64,000 nt of DNA, taken from positions 496,001 through 560,000 of the forward strand of contig NZ_QUSW01000003.1 of assembly GCF_003852895.1 (NCBI RefSeq), in the 5' to 3' direction. The position numbers were made by a program, and so were the translations under genes. Of the stretch, positions 25,673 through 34,375 are shown piece after piece. The DNA comes from Rhizobacter terrae (GTDB lineage: Bacteria > Pseudomonadota > Gammaproteobacteria > Burkholderiales > Burkholderiaceae_C). How positions within the stretch are numbered: position 1 is the first letter of the stretch; every line of letters starts with the position of its first letter. Under the pieces are notes generated by a model. The model was not told where the DNA came from, ran no database searches, and saw only the letters and a program-made list of their open reading frames with translations.

Positions 25673-26347
25673 ATGCGTTTGACATCCCTTGTGCGCCGCG
25701 CCTGCGGCACGTTGGCAGCCGGCGCTGCCGTGTCGCTGAGCGCGATCTCGACCCAGGTCCATGCGACCGAGGTCGTGTTCAGCACCGATCCCTTCCTCGG
25801 CAGCACGGCGCTGACGACACCCGGCCGCCAGGTGTTCGCCGGCCAGGAGCGCTTTCTCTCCGGCTTCAACCTCGCCTCCGACAGCTTCGTCTTCAATGCC
25901 GCGACCTTCGGGCTGGGCAACTCGCTGAGCTTCGTGAATTCGCTGTCGGGCGGCATCCCGGCTGCGGGCGCCGATGTCATCGTGCTGCAGGACACCGACA
26001 ACGACGGCAACCCCGCCACGCCGTTCGCGGCCGGCACCGCCGCCAGCGTGATTGCAGGCAAGGTCAGCACCGACCATGCCGGGTTCTTCATCTATCACAA
26101 CAGCGTGCTGGACGTGAACCGGCTGGTGTTCTCGACGAACCTGAATGATCCGGCGGCGGACCTGAGCATCCTTGCGCGCATCACGTCGCCGACCGGGCTG
26201 GATGCGATCAATGCATTGCCGCAGTTCACGAACGCGAACTTCGTGTCCAGTGTGCCGGAACCGTCGACGGCGGCGCTGGCAGCCATCGGCCTTGCGGGGG
26301 TGATGCTGATGCGCCGTCGGTCGAAGATGGCCGAACCGGCCGCCTGA
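25673..26347 (+). CDS. PEP-CTERM sorting-signal protein
   Basis: A 224-residue secreted protein. It has a signal peptide ending about STQVHA and a C-terminal tripartite signal: VPEPSTAAL, a hydrophobic helix AAIGLAGVMLM and a basic end RRRSK. The signal directs cleavage and anchoring by an exosortase. The middle is beta-rich and acidic with many TxG segments. An AGGAG ribosome site (25661-25665) precedes ATG 25673. Stop codon abuts the MFS stop to form TGATCA. Confidence 0.85.
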   Translation: MRLTSLVRRACGTLAAGAAVSLSAISTQVHATEVVFSTDPFLGSTALTTPGRQVFAGQERFLSGFNLASDSFVFNAATFGLGNSLSFVNSLSGGIPAAGADVIVLQDTDNDGNPATPFAAGTAASVIAGKVSTDHAGFFIYHNSVLDVNRLVFSTNLNDPAADLSILARITSPTGLDAINALPQFTNANFVSSVPEPSTAALAAIGLAGVMLMRRRSKMAEPAA

Positions 26348-27616
26348 TCAGCCCAATCCCTCTTCGCGTGGCGGATGCTGTCGAAAGCTCCGCCATAAGC
26401 TGAGGTCATAGGCGATCTTCAGCGCCCCGCCCAGCAGCAGCGGCGCACCAATCCATCCGAAGGCGAACAGCCAACCGGCCAGTGCGGGGCTCAACGCTGA
26501 TGCCAGACTGCGCGGCACTGCCGTGAAGCTCGCCGCTGCGGTGCGCTCGGCGGGCGTCACCACGCCCATCACGTAGGCGGTGCGCGTGGGCACGTCCATC
26601 TGTGAGAGCGCGGCGCGGATGAACAGCAGCACCAGCGTCATCGGCAGGCTGGGTGCCACGGCCGCCAGCATCAGGCAGACGTTGGCCGGGATGTGCGTGA
26701 ACACCATGGTGTTGAGCAGGCCGATGCGCGCGGCAACCTTGGGCGCGGCGAACTGCGATGCGGCGCTGAGCAGGCCGGTCCAGAAGAAGAACAGGCCGGC
26801 TTGCGAGAGCGACAGGCCGAAGCGCTGGAAGAGCCACAGCGACAGCAGCGCATTGAGCACGAGGCCACCGGCAAAGGCGTCGACGCTGAACAGCACCGCC
26901 AGCTTCAGCACGATGCCGCGTGACGGACCGAGCGGCGTGGGCGGCGCGACGGCCTGCCCCTGCGCCGGCATGGGCAGGCCGCGGTACAGCAGCCAGATGA
27001 GCGCGCCCATCAAGGCATAGGCCGCGAACAAGGCGCGCATGCTGGCGAGCCGGTCCCATCCCGCCCATCGGTGCATCAGGTCCGGCACGCCGGCCGCCAG
27101 CGCACCGATGGCCGCGCACAGGGCGCCCAGCACGCTGTAGCGGGCGAAGAGGGCTGTTCTTGCTTCGCCTTGCGCCGCATGCGCGAGCCGGGCGTGCTCC
27201 AGCGGCAGGAACACGGACACATCGCCCGAGCTCGGGTTGAGCGTGCCCACGAAGGCGACCACCAGCAAAGGCCAGAAGGAGGAAAGGCCGGCGAAGCCGA
27301 GGCCGGTGGCCACCATCAGCGCCGCCGCCGTGATGAACAATGCCCTCGGCGCGAAGCGGTGTCCCCACGCGCCCACCACCAGCGTCGCCGCGGCCGAGCC
27401 CAGCAAGGTCGCGGTGCTGATGAGCCCCACCTCCAGCTGCCCCATGCCCAGTGCCAGCAGATAGGCCGGCAGCAGCACCGCCAGGTAGCCGTCGCACAGC
27501 GCGCGCATGCCGCGCGCGGCCAGCATGCGCCACGCCTCGGGCGCGGTGCCCGCGGGCAGCAGCACGCGTGTCAGCAGGTGGGGCGATGAGGCAGCGGCGT
27601 CCGTCATGGACGCCAA
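26348..27616 (-). CDS. MFS transporter
   Basis: A 422-residue protein with about 12 transmembrane helices in two six-helix halves, typical of the major facilitator superfamily. The loop between helices 2 and 3 has GAWGHRFAPR, a variant of the family's G-x-x-x-D-R-x-G motif. A cytosolic loop GLPMPAQGQAVAPPTPLGPSRG joins the halves. No substrate can be assigned; it might be an efflux pump. Its stop directly abuts the PEP-CTERM gene's stop in opposite orientation. Confidence 0.82.
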   Translation of the reverse strand: MASMTDAAASSPHLLTRVLLPAGTAPEAWRMLAARGMRALCDGYLAVLLPAYLLALGMGQLEVGLISTATLLGSAAATLVVGAWGHRFAPRALFITAAALMVATGLGFAGLSSFWPLLVVAFVGTLNPSSGDVSVFLPLEHARLAHAAQGEARTALFARYSVLGALCAAIGALAAGVPDLMHRWAGWDRLASMRALFAAYALMGALIWLLYRGLPMPAQGQAVAPPTPLGPSRGIVLKLAVLFSVDAFAGGLVLNALLSLWLFQRFGLSLSQAGLFFFWTGLLSAASQFAAPKVAARIGLLNTMVFTHIPANVCLMLAAVAPSLPMTLVLLFIRAALSQMDVPTRTAYVMGVVTPAERTAAASFTAVPRSLASALSPALAGWLFAFGWIGAPLLLGGALKIAYDLSLWRSFRQHPPREEGLG

Positions 27617-27638
27617 GCCTACGCGAAGCGCCGAAGGC

Positions 27639-28478
27639 CTACGGCCGCAATCCGTTCTGCGCGAACCAGGCCTTCATGCGCTGCCAGCCGTCCTCGGCCG
27701 CCTCGGGCCGGTAGCTCGGGCGGTAGTCCGCATGGAAGGCATGCGGGGCGCCGGGGTAGACCAGCACCTGCGAGGCGCTGTTGACCTTCTTCAGGTCGGA
27801 GCGCAGCTCCTCCACCTGCGGCATCGGGATGCCCGGGTCCTCGCCGCCGTACAGGCCGAGCACCGGTGTCTTGAGCTGGCCGGACACGTCCAGCGGGTGG
27901 CGTGGCTGCAGGGCGTTCTTCGGGCCGGTGAGCTTGCCGTACCAGGCCACCGCGGCCTTCAGCCGGGGCTGGTGCGCGGCATACAGCCAGGTGATGCGCC
28001 CGCCCCAGCAAAAGCCGGTGATGCCCAGCCGGGCCGGATCGCCGCCAGCCTCGCGCGACCAGGCGTAGCAGGCGTCCAGGTCGGCCATGACCTGCTCGTC
28101 GGGCACCTTGTTGACGATCTCGGCGCGCAGGGCATCGATGTCGGTGTAGACGGTGGCGTCGCCCTGGCGGAAGTACAGGTCCGGCGCGATGGCGAGGTAG
28201 CCGAGCTTGGCCAGCCGGCGCGCGACGTCGCGGATGTATTCATGCAGGCCGAAGATTTCCTGCACCACGAGCACGACCGGGTGCGGGCCGGGCCGGTCGG
28301 GGGCGGCACGGTAGGCCGGCAGCACGCCGGTGGCGGTGGTGATCTTCACGTCCTCGGCCACGAGGCCGGCGGTGTCGGTCCGGATCACGGCCATGGTGTT
28401 GGGTGGACGGACCGCGGCGGCGTAGCTCGATGACGAAGGGGGTGACGCAGGATTCGGAGGTTGCTGGGTTGAGCTCAT
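27639..28478 (-). CDS. Dienelactone hydrolase family protein
   Basis: A 279-residue alpha/beta hydrolase. The triad is visible: nucleophile Cys157 in GFCWGG, Asp214 in GGEDPGIP and His246 in APHAFHA. Dienelactone hydrolases open lactone rings in chlorocatechol breakdown, but many paralogues have general esterase roles, and no ring-cleavage genes are close. The first 30 residues form a Ser/Pro-rich low-complexity tail. The start ATG 28478 is chosen; the frame extends upstream without coding character. Divergent from the chitinase gene. Confidence 0.85.
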   Translation of the reverse strand: MSSTQQPPNPASPPSSSSYAAAVRPPNTMAVIRTDTAGLVAEDVKITTATGVLPAYRAAPDRPGPHPVVLVVQEIFGLHEYIRDVARRLAKLGYLAIAPDLYFRQGDATVYTDIDALRAEIVNKVPDEQVMADLDACYAWSREAGGDPARLGITGFCWGGRITWLYAAHQPRLKAAVAWYGKLTGPKNALQPRHPLDVSGQLKTPVLGLYGGEDPGIPMPQVEELRSDLKKVNSASQVLVYPGAPHAFHADYRPSYRPEAAEDGWQRMKAWFAQNGLRP

Positions 28479-28639
28479 GGGCGTGATGCCCTCGCAATGA
28501 ATGTGCCGTTCAGGATGGATGGGATCTTCGCAGCCTCGCAGCCGCGATTTGGTGAAGGTCGGAAATGCCTGCGCGACGAGCGGGCAATTGCAAATTCCGC
28601 CCGCACCGTCTTGAGGCATACAACGGGCACAAGCTTTGC

Positions 28640-28678
28640 TGGTATTGAAAAGGTATCTATTGGTACTCTAGTGGTTAT
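28640..28678 (+). promoter_or_regulatory. Array of four TGGTATT-like boxes (NagQ-box-like)
   Basis: Heptamers TGGTATT (28640), AGGTATC (28651), TGGTACT (28661) and TGGTTAT (28672) recur every 10-11 bases, one DNA turn. GntR-type NagQ boxes described for chitin/N-acetylglucosamine genes in Xanthomonas are built of repeated TGGTATT motifs spaced by about four bases. The site is upstream of a chitinase, which fits. No NagQ gene lies in this window. Confidence 0.5.
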
Positions 28679-28724
28679 ACCGATGACGTCGTCCACCAGA
28701 GAGGGCGATAGTCGCGCCTGTGGT

Positions 28725-28743
28725 ACCAGTGCGTTCCACTGGT
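28725..28743. repeat. Inverted repeat in chitinase leader
   Basis: ACCAGTG and CACTGGT are perfect 7-base arms around CGTTC, 74 bases before the chitinase start. It may be a hairpin in the mRNA leader or a regulator site; it overlaps the fifth TGGTACC. Confidence 0.4.
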
Positions 28744-28817
28744 GATTTGCTTCCCCGTCGTACCCCATCACACCCCGTCCCGAGCCCACAACCCAAGTCT
28801 CCCAGGAGAACTCCGCC

Positions 28818-30425
28818 ATGTCAAAGACCACCTGCATACCACGTAGCCACAAACTGCGCATCCTGAGCGCGTTGTCGGCAGCCTTGCTGGCGACCTCCGT
28901 GTATGCGGCGTATCCGGCATGGAAGGCGGACACCTTCTACAAGGCGGGGACCATCGTCTCCTACAACGGCCACGACTACCAGGCCCTGGTGGACCAGACA
29001 GACTACACCGGCACCGGCTGGAACCCGACGAACACCAGCCTGTGGAAGGACCTGGGCACCAGCACCAACCCGCCGGCCCCTGCACCCGCTCCGGCCCCCG
29101 CACCGACGCCTGCGCCCGCTCCTGCACCGGCCCCTGCGCCCGCCCCGGGCTGCCAGCCGGCGTGGAATGCGTCGACCGCCTACACGCAGGGCCAGCAGGC
29201 CAGCGTGAACAACATCAACTACAAGGCCAACTGGTGGACGCAAGGCCAGAACCCGGCCAACAACAACGGCCCCGCCGGCAGCGGCCAGCCCTGGACGCAG
29301 GTGAATGTCTGCGGTGCACCCGCTCCGGCGCCCGCTCCCGCACCGGCCCCGGCGCCCGCTCCGGCACCAGCCCCCGCGCCTGCGCCTGCGCCGGCTCCTG
29401 CCCCCGCACCTGCGCCCGCCCCGGCTCCGGCGCCTGCACCCGCTCCGGCCCCCGCGCCCATCCCGGGCCTGGCCAAGCATGCGCTCGTGGGCTACTGGCA
29501 CAACTTCACCAACCCGGCGGGCCCGACCTTCCCGCTGAGCCAGGTGTCCAACGACTGGAACGTGATCGTCGTGGCCTTCGGCGATGACGCCGGCAACGGC
29601 AATGTGAGCTTCACCGTCGACCCGGGCGCGGGCACCGAAGCGCAGTTCATCGCCGACGTGCAGGCACAGCGCGCCAAGGGCAAGAAGGTGGTGCTCTCGC
29701 TGGGCGGCCAGAACGGCTCGGTCACGCTCAACAGCGCGGCCAACGTGACGAACTTCGTCAACAGCATGTACGCCATCATCCAGAAGTACGGCTTCGACGG
29801 CGTCGACCTGGACCTGGAAAGCGGCAGCGGCGTCTCGATGGGCGCGCCCATCCAGACCAACCTGGTCAGCGCCATCAAGCAGCTCAAGGCCAAGGTGGGC
29901 TCCAGCTTCTACCTGTCGATGGCGCCGGAGTGGCCGTACGTGCAAGGCGGCTACGTGTCCTACGGCTCGATCTGGGGCGCGTACCTGCCGATCATCGATG
30001 GCCTGCGCAACGAGCTGAGCATCATCCACGTCCAGTACTACAACAACGGCGGGCTGTACACGCCGTACTCGACGGGTGCGTATGCCGAGGGCTCGGTGGA
30101 CATGCTGGTGGGCGGCAGCAAGATGCTGATCGAAGGCTTCCCGCTGAGCTACGGCTCGGCCGGTACCTTCGCGGGCCTGCGTCCTGACCAGGTGGCCTTC
30201 GGCGTGCCGTCGGGCCCCAGCTCGGCGAACTCCGGCTTCGTCACCACCACCACGGTGAAGAACGCGGTGGACTGCATGGCCAAGCTCACCAACTGCGGCA
30301 GCGTGAAGCCCAACCAGGCCTACCCGACCTTCCGCGGCGTGATGACCTGGTCCATCAACTGGGACAAGCACGACGGCTACAACTTCTCGGTACCGGTCGG
30401 TTCCTACCTGAGAACACTTCCGTGA
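28818..30425 (+). CDS. Secreted GH18 chitinase with two chitin-binding domains and Pro-Ala linkers
   Basis: A 535-residue exported enzyme. After a signal peptide (about residues 1-30, ending SVYA) come a CBM5/12 domain (YPAWKADTFYKAG...), an AP linker, a second CBM5/12 (WNASTAYTQGQQ...), a very long AP linker and the GH18 barrel from about residue 218. The catalytic signature is FDGVDLDLE; Glu334 is the proton donor. It hydrolyses beta-1,4 N-acetylglucosamine links in chitin outside the cell. The linkers hold the catalytic domain away from the solid substrate. Followed by a perfect 12-bp hairpin. Confidence 0.92.
   Translation: MSKTTCIPRSHKLRILSALSAALLATSVYAAYPAWKADTFYKAGTIVSYNGHDYQALVDQTDYTGTGWNPTNTSLWKDLGTSTNPPAPAPAPAPAPTPAPAPAPAPAPAPGCQPAWNASTAYTQGQQASVNNINYKANWWTQGQNPANNNGPAGSGQPWTQVNVCGAPAPAPAPAPAPAPAPAPAPAPAPAPAPAPAPAPAPAPAPAPAPAPAPIPGLAKHALVGYWHNFTNPAGPTFPLSQVSNDWNVIVVAFGDDAGNGNVSFTVDPGAGTEAQFIADVQAQRAKGKKVVLSLGGQNGSVTLNSAANVTNFVNSMYAIIQKYGFDGVDLDLESGSGVSMGAPIQTNLVSAIKQLKAKVGSSFYLSMAPEWPYVQGGYVSYGSIWGAYLPIIDGLRNELSIIHVQYYNNGGLYTPYSTGAYAEGSVDMLVGGSKMLIEGFPLSYGSAGTFAGLRPDQVAFGVPSGPSSANSGFVTTTTVKNAVDCMAKLTNCGSVKPNQAYPTFRGVMTWSINWDKHDGYNFSVPVGSYLRTLP
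29070..29147 (+). repeat. Short Pro-Ala coding repeat
   Basis: Imperfect hexanucleotide repeats coding for alternating Ala-Pro (with one Thr-Pro) link the first chitin-binding domain to the second. Confidence 0.85.
29316..29459 (+). repeat. Long Pro-Ala coding repeat
   Basis: One hundred forty-four bases encode 24 uninterrupted Ala-Pro pairs between the second chitin-binding domain and the catalytic barrel. Codons vary (GCN CCN), so the protein pattern is more regular than the DNA, suggesting selection on the linker. The reverse strand appears as an open frame of Gly-Ala only. Confidence 0.9.
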
Positions 30426-30431
30426 CAGCCC

Positions 30432-30510
30432 CCCAGTCGCTGGCGCTCCTGCCCCCGAGGGGCGCCACCCTGCGGGCTGGCAAAGCCAGTCCCGCGGGCG
30501 TTGCTTGATG
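30432..30510 (+). repeat. Dispersed intergenic repeat, full copy
   Basis: Starts CCCAGTCGCTGGCGCTCC and ends GCGGGCGTTGCTTGATG. Both ends recur at 36355-36395 with the middle missing. It lies between the chitinase stop and a hairpin terminator. Such elements next to gene ends are common in Comamonadaceae genomes. Confidence 0.65.
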
Positions 30511-30512
30511 GG

Positions 30513-30543
30513 AATGCGCCCCGCGAAAGCGGGGCGCATTGTT
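30513..30543 (+). terminator. Hairpin terminator after the chitinase
   Basis: Perfect 12-base arms AATGCGCCCCGC and GCGGGGCGCATT around a GAAA loop (30513-30540), then GTTT. The T-run is short. Confidence 0.75.
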
Positions 30544-30651
30544 TGGGAAGGCCATTCATCGCAAGGGAATTCCTGAGGGCCGTCGCGTTCGTCGTAAAGT
30601 GCGGCCCTTCCGCGTCAGACCCGAAGACGCGCACCTCAGGGAGTCCCCCCG

Positions 30652-33300
30652 ATGACCCGACGCTCCACCCGAGCGATGACCCGCCTGGCCGCCGCCTGCA
30701 CGATTGCGTGCGCCGCCGTGGTGCAGGCGCAGCCCCGATTCAGTTTCGACGACACGCCCGGTGTGTTGCCCAAGACCATCGTGCCTTCGCGCTACGCGAT
30801 CACGCTGGACCTCGACCCCGCGCGCGACGACTTCAGCGGCCAGGTGCTGATCAACGTGAAGGCGCGCAAGTCCGTGCCCTTCATCGAACTGCACGCCAGC
30901 GAGCTCAAGGCCACGCGCGCGACGCTGTTCTCCGGCGGCGTCGCGCGAGCGCTGCATGTGGTGACGCAGGACGAGTCGCAGACCTGGCGCCTGATGCCCG
31001 TGGACAACGCGCCCATCGCCGTCGGCGACCATCGCATCGAGCTGGCCTACAGCGGGCAGGTGCATCCCTATGGCGAAGGCCTGTTCCGCGCCACCTCCGA
31101 GCGCAACGGCAAGACCGAGCCAATGCTGGCCACGCAGCTTGAGGCCATCTCCGCGCGCACGGTGTTCCCGTCCTTCGACGAGCCGGTGTTCCGCGCGGCC
31201 TTCCAGCTCACGGTGCGCGCACCCAGCCAGTACGAAGTGCTGTCGAACATGCCCGCGGAGAAGCACAAGGTGGACGGCTCCGCGACCGTGCACAGCTTCG
31301 CGGCCACGCCGGCCATGCCGAGCTATCTCTTCAGCGTGGCGGTGGGGCATCTGGAGTCCGTGTCCGGCCAGGCCGCGGGCGTGCCGCTGCGCATCATCAC
31401 CGCGCCGGGCAAGCGCGAGCATGCGCACTACGCGCTCAAGGCCACGCAGCAATTGCTGCCCTACTACACGCAGTATTTCGGCGTGCCCTTTGCCCTGCCC
31501 AAGCTCGACCAGATGGCCGTGCCCAGCACGCGATGGGGTGCGATGGAGGACTGGGGCCTGATCTCCTACGCCGAGAACGACCTGCTCGTCGACGAGAAGA
31601 AGAGCAGCGCACGCACCCGACGCGACGTCTACCAGACGGTGGCGCACGAAGTGGCCCACCAGTGGTTCGGCAACCTCGTCACGGCCGCGTCGTGGGAAGA
31701 GATCTGGCTCAACGAGGCCTTCGCCACCTGGCTGGAGAGCAAGGCCACCGACAAGTTCAATCCGACATGGAAGGTGCCGCTGGACGATCGCGTGCCCATC
31801 GACCGCGCGATGCTCATCGACGCGGGCAGCGCCACGCGGGCGATCCGTTCCGGCCCGGTGCGCGAGTCGGCGGTGAACGACGTGTTCGATCCCATCACCT
31901 ACGCCAAGGGCGGTGCGGTGCTGACCATGCTCGAGCACTGGATCGGCCCCAAGGCATTCCAGCAGGGGCTGGCGGCCTACATGCGCAGCCAGCGCCTGTC
32001 CAACGCCACCGCGGGTGACCTCTGGTATCACATCGGCCGCGCCTCGGGCCGCGACGTGAATGCGGTGGCCGCGAGCTGGACCGACCAGCCGGGCTTCCCG
32101 CTCGTGCAGGTGCAGGAGGCCTGCAAGGACGGCAAGGCCAGCGTGACCTTGACGCAAAGCCGCTACCTCAATGCGGCCGGCACGGCGACCACGCAGGTGT
32201 GGAAGATCCCGGTGTCCATGGCGCGCGGCAAGGCCGTGAAGACCCAGCTCATGGACAGCGCGCAACAGACCTTCAGCCTGGGCGCCTGCAGTGCGCAGCC
32301 GCTGGTCGTGAACGCGGGCGGCGGCGGGTTCTACCGCGTGGCCTACGAGCCCGCGGCGCTGAAGGCGCTGACGGCGTCGTATGCGGCGCTGGGCGAGGGC
32401 GACCGCATGGGTCTGCTGAGCGACACCTTCGCGCTGGTGCAGTCGGGCCGCGTGCCGCTGAACGACTACTTCTCGCTGCTGGCCGCGCTGCCGCGCGTGA
32501 ACGACCCGTCGCGCACCATGCTGTGGAACGTCGCCCGCTCGCAGCTCGAATTCCTGGATTCATCCATGGCCGGCACGCCGGCGCAGCAGCAGGTGCGTTC
32601 CACCGGCCGCACGCTGCTGGGGCCGCAGCTTGCCAAGCTGGGTTTCACACCGGCAGCGAAGGAAGAGGCCGCGACCTCGGAGCTGAGGGCTGGCCTCATC
32701 CAGCTGCTGTCGCAGTTCGATGACGAAGAGACGGTGCGCAAGGTGCTGCGCGCATTCGACGACGACGAAAGCGGCAAGGCGCCGCTGCCGACCTCGCTGC
32801 GTGAAGCCATCATCCGCGCCACCGGCGTGCATGCCGACAAGGCGCGCTTCGACAAGCTGATGGCGCGGCTGAAGAAGGCGTCCGGTGAAGAGGAGCGCTG
32901 GTTGTATGCCAAGGCGCTCGCGTCGGGTCGCGATGCCAAGCGTGCGCAGGAGCTGCTGGCCGCCTCCACCAGCGACCTCGCTCCGCCCAACGTGGTGACG
33001 GCGCTGCCCGGCATGGTCGCGCGCAATTCGCCCTTCGGCGAGATGGCCTACCAGTACACGCTCTCGAACTTCAAGCGCCTGGGGGAACTGTCCGGTACCT
33101 GGGGCCGGCAGTTCCTGCTGCCCAAGGCGGCTGAAGGCTTCAACGATGCGGAGCGCGCGGCCAAGCTGGTGGAAGACCAGCGGCGCGAGGTGGGCAAGGA
33201 CGGCGATACGCTGGCAGCGCGAGAGGCGGAGGCCATCCGACTGCGCGCTGCGGTGAAGGCGCGCGAAGCGGCGGGATTGGAGAAGGCCTTGCCCGGCTGA
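30652..33300 (+). CDS. Secreted M1-family metallo-aminopeptidase
   Basis: An 882-residue gluzincin. A signal peptide of about 25 residues ends AVVQAQ, so it is periplasmic or secreted. Zinc motif HEVAHQW has His332, Glu333, His336 and the third ligand Glu355 (NEAFATW). The substrate N-terminus motif is GAMED (296-300) rather than GAMEN. The C-terminal ERAP1-like helical domain is full length. It removes N-terminal amino acids from peptides. It has its own promoter region after the chitinase terminator, and its stop abuts the GH12 stop as TGATCA. Confidence 0.9.
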   Translation: MTRRSTRAMTRLAAACTIACAAVVQAQPRFSFDDTPGVLPKTIVPSRYAITLDLDPARDDFSGQVLINVKARKSVPFIELHASELKATRATLFSGGVARALHVVTQDESQTWRLMPVDNAPIAVGDHRIELAYSGQVHPYGEGLFRATSERNGKTEPMLATQLEAISARTVFPSFDEPVFRAAFQLTVRAPSQYEVLSNMPAEKHKVDGSATVHSFAATPAMPSYLFSVAVGHLESVSGQAAGVPLRIITAPGKREHAHYALKATQQLLPYYTQYFGVPFALPKLDQMAVPSTRWGAMEDWGLISYAENDLLVDEKKSSARTRRDVYQTVAHEVAHQWFGNLVTAASWEEIWLNEAFATWLESKATDKFNPTWKVPLDDRVPIDRAMLIDAGSATRAIRSGPVRESAVNDVFDPITYAKGGAVLTMLEHWIGPKAFQQGLAAYMRSQRLSNATAGDLWYHIGRASGRDVNAVAASWTDQPGFPLVQVQEACKDGKASVTLTQSRYLNAAGTATTQVWKIPVSMARGKAVKTQLMDSAQQTFSLGACSAQPLVVNAGGGGFYRVAYEPAALKALTASYAALGEGDRMGLLSDTFALVQSGRVPLNDYFSLLAALPRVNDPSRTMLWNVARSQLEFLDSSMAGTPAQQQVRSTGRTLLGPQLAKLGFTPAAKEEAATSELRAGLIQLLSQFDDEETVRKVLRAFDDDESGKAPLPTSLREAIIRATGVHADKARFDKLMARLKKASGEEERWLYAKALASGRDAKRAQELLAASTSDLAPPNVVTALPGMVARNSPFGEMAYQYTLSNFKRLGELSGTWGRQFLLPKAAEGFNDAERAAKLVEDQRREVGKDGDTLAAREAEAIRLRAAVKAREAAGLEKALPG

Positions 33301-34143
33301 TCAGTTGGCCGTGACTTCGAAGCGCTTCACCCAGGTCGTGCCGCTGCCCCCCATCACCTCATTGCCGAACTCCACGCTCGCCACGTACTCATCCTTGCTG
33401 GCCCACCCCTTGGCCACCATGTAGGCCAGCAGCGCCTGGATGTCGATGCGCCCGGTGTGCTGGATGGTCGGGCTCTTGAATGAGTAGATGGTCCAGCCGG
33501 TGCCGTCGCCCTTGTTGCCGATGTTGTCCATCTTCCACAGCTCGTAGGTGACGCCGTTGATCACCGGCCGGTCCACGATGCTGCCGGCCGGCGTCGCGCC
33601 TTGCTGGTAGTCCATCCAGAACATGATCTCGGTGGTGATCAGCTTGGGGTTGGGCGCGTCGCTCCAGGCGCCGCTGCGGGTCAGCCAGATCTCGGGCGCG
33701 AGGTTGTAGGTGCCGCGGGCATCGGTCTGAACGTCGAAGTCCATGGTCAGCGACTTGAGGTCGCCCACGCGCATCGGAAAGCGTGCATCCGACGGCTTGC
33801 CGCCTGACCATGGCTTCCAGCCCCACATGATCTGCGGATAGGCGAAGACCGACCGGTCCATGCCCGGCCAGTACCAGGTCCAGCCGACCTGCTTGCTGCC
33901 GTTCACCGTGCGGGTGAGCAGGCATTGCTCGGGCGTGAAGCCGCGCGCCTTGTCGGCGCCCCACATGTTGTTCTCGTACTTGTAGGCGCCGATGACCTGC
34001 GTGTCGCCGTTGCGGCACTGGGCCTGCACGTCAGGAAGGTGGCGGCCGGGTGCGCCCTGGGCTTGCGTTGCCGCCTCGGGGGACGGCACGTTCGAGCAGG
34101 CGGCCAGCAGTGCGGCTGCGCACAGGGCGGAAAGTCGGTACAT
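33301..34143 (-). CDS. GH12-family endoglucanase/xyloglucanase-like lipoprotein
   Basis: A 280-residue protein. The signal peptide ends in LLAAC, so Cys16 is probably lipidated. Then comes a GH12 jelly-roll: ENNMWGADKA near the start, YPQIMWGWKPW, nucleophile Glu172 in TTEIMFWMD and acid/base Glu262 in VEFGNEVMGG. GH12 enzymes cut beta-1,4-glucan or xyloglucan. Outer-membrane anchoring suggests action on oligosaccharides at the cell surface. It is convergent with the M1 gene and stands alone. Confidence 0.82.
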   Translation of the reverse strand: MYRLSALCAAALLAACSNVPSPEAATQAQGAPGRHLPDVQAQCRNGDTQVIGAYKYENNMWGADKARGFTPEQCLLTRTVNGSKQVGWTWYWPGMDRSVFAYPQIMWGWKPWSGGKPSDARFPMRVGDLKSLTMDFDVQTDARGTYNLAPEIWLTRSGAWSDAPNPKLITTEIMFWMDYQQGATPAGSIVDRPVINGVTYELWKMDNIGNKGDGTGWTIYSFKSPTIQHTGRIDIQALLAYMVAKGWASKDEYVASVEFGNEVMGGSGTTWVKRFEVTAN

Positions 34144-34375
34144 CGCGAGGGTCTCCGTGAGGGGGCGGGTTCGGGGGATGGGTCGGACGATAACGGCAGG
34201 CCGCCTGCCGCCGCCTACCGTCGGGGGCGATTCGCCTGACCGATCTTGCGAATCTCTGGTCGGCCATCCGAACCTTCATGCGCAAACCTCATGAAGAGGC
34301 GCGCTTTCCTTCGTTCCCAAGCGATGCACCGGTGCTTACCGTGGGAGCACGTTTTCCAACACGTCCGTTCGCACC

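Larger units (their letters stand above)
28479..28817. other. Intergenic control region of the chitinase gene
   Basis: A 339-base divergent region between the hydrolase and the chitinase. Much of it is AT-richer than the surroundings. It contains the four-fold TGGTATT-like array at 28640-28678, a further TGGTACC at 28721 and an inverted repeat at 28725-28743. I see no gene in it. Confidence 0.7.

Noticed and set aside
29316-29459. CRISPR-like or satellite array
   Set aside because: No unique spacers; the repeat is in frame and codes for a protein linker.
29219-29476. Minus-strand frame coding for long Gly-Ala runs
   Set aside because: Mirror of the Ala-Pro linker of the chitinase; not a gene.
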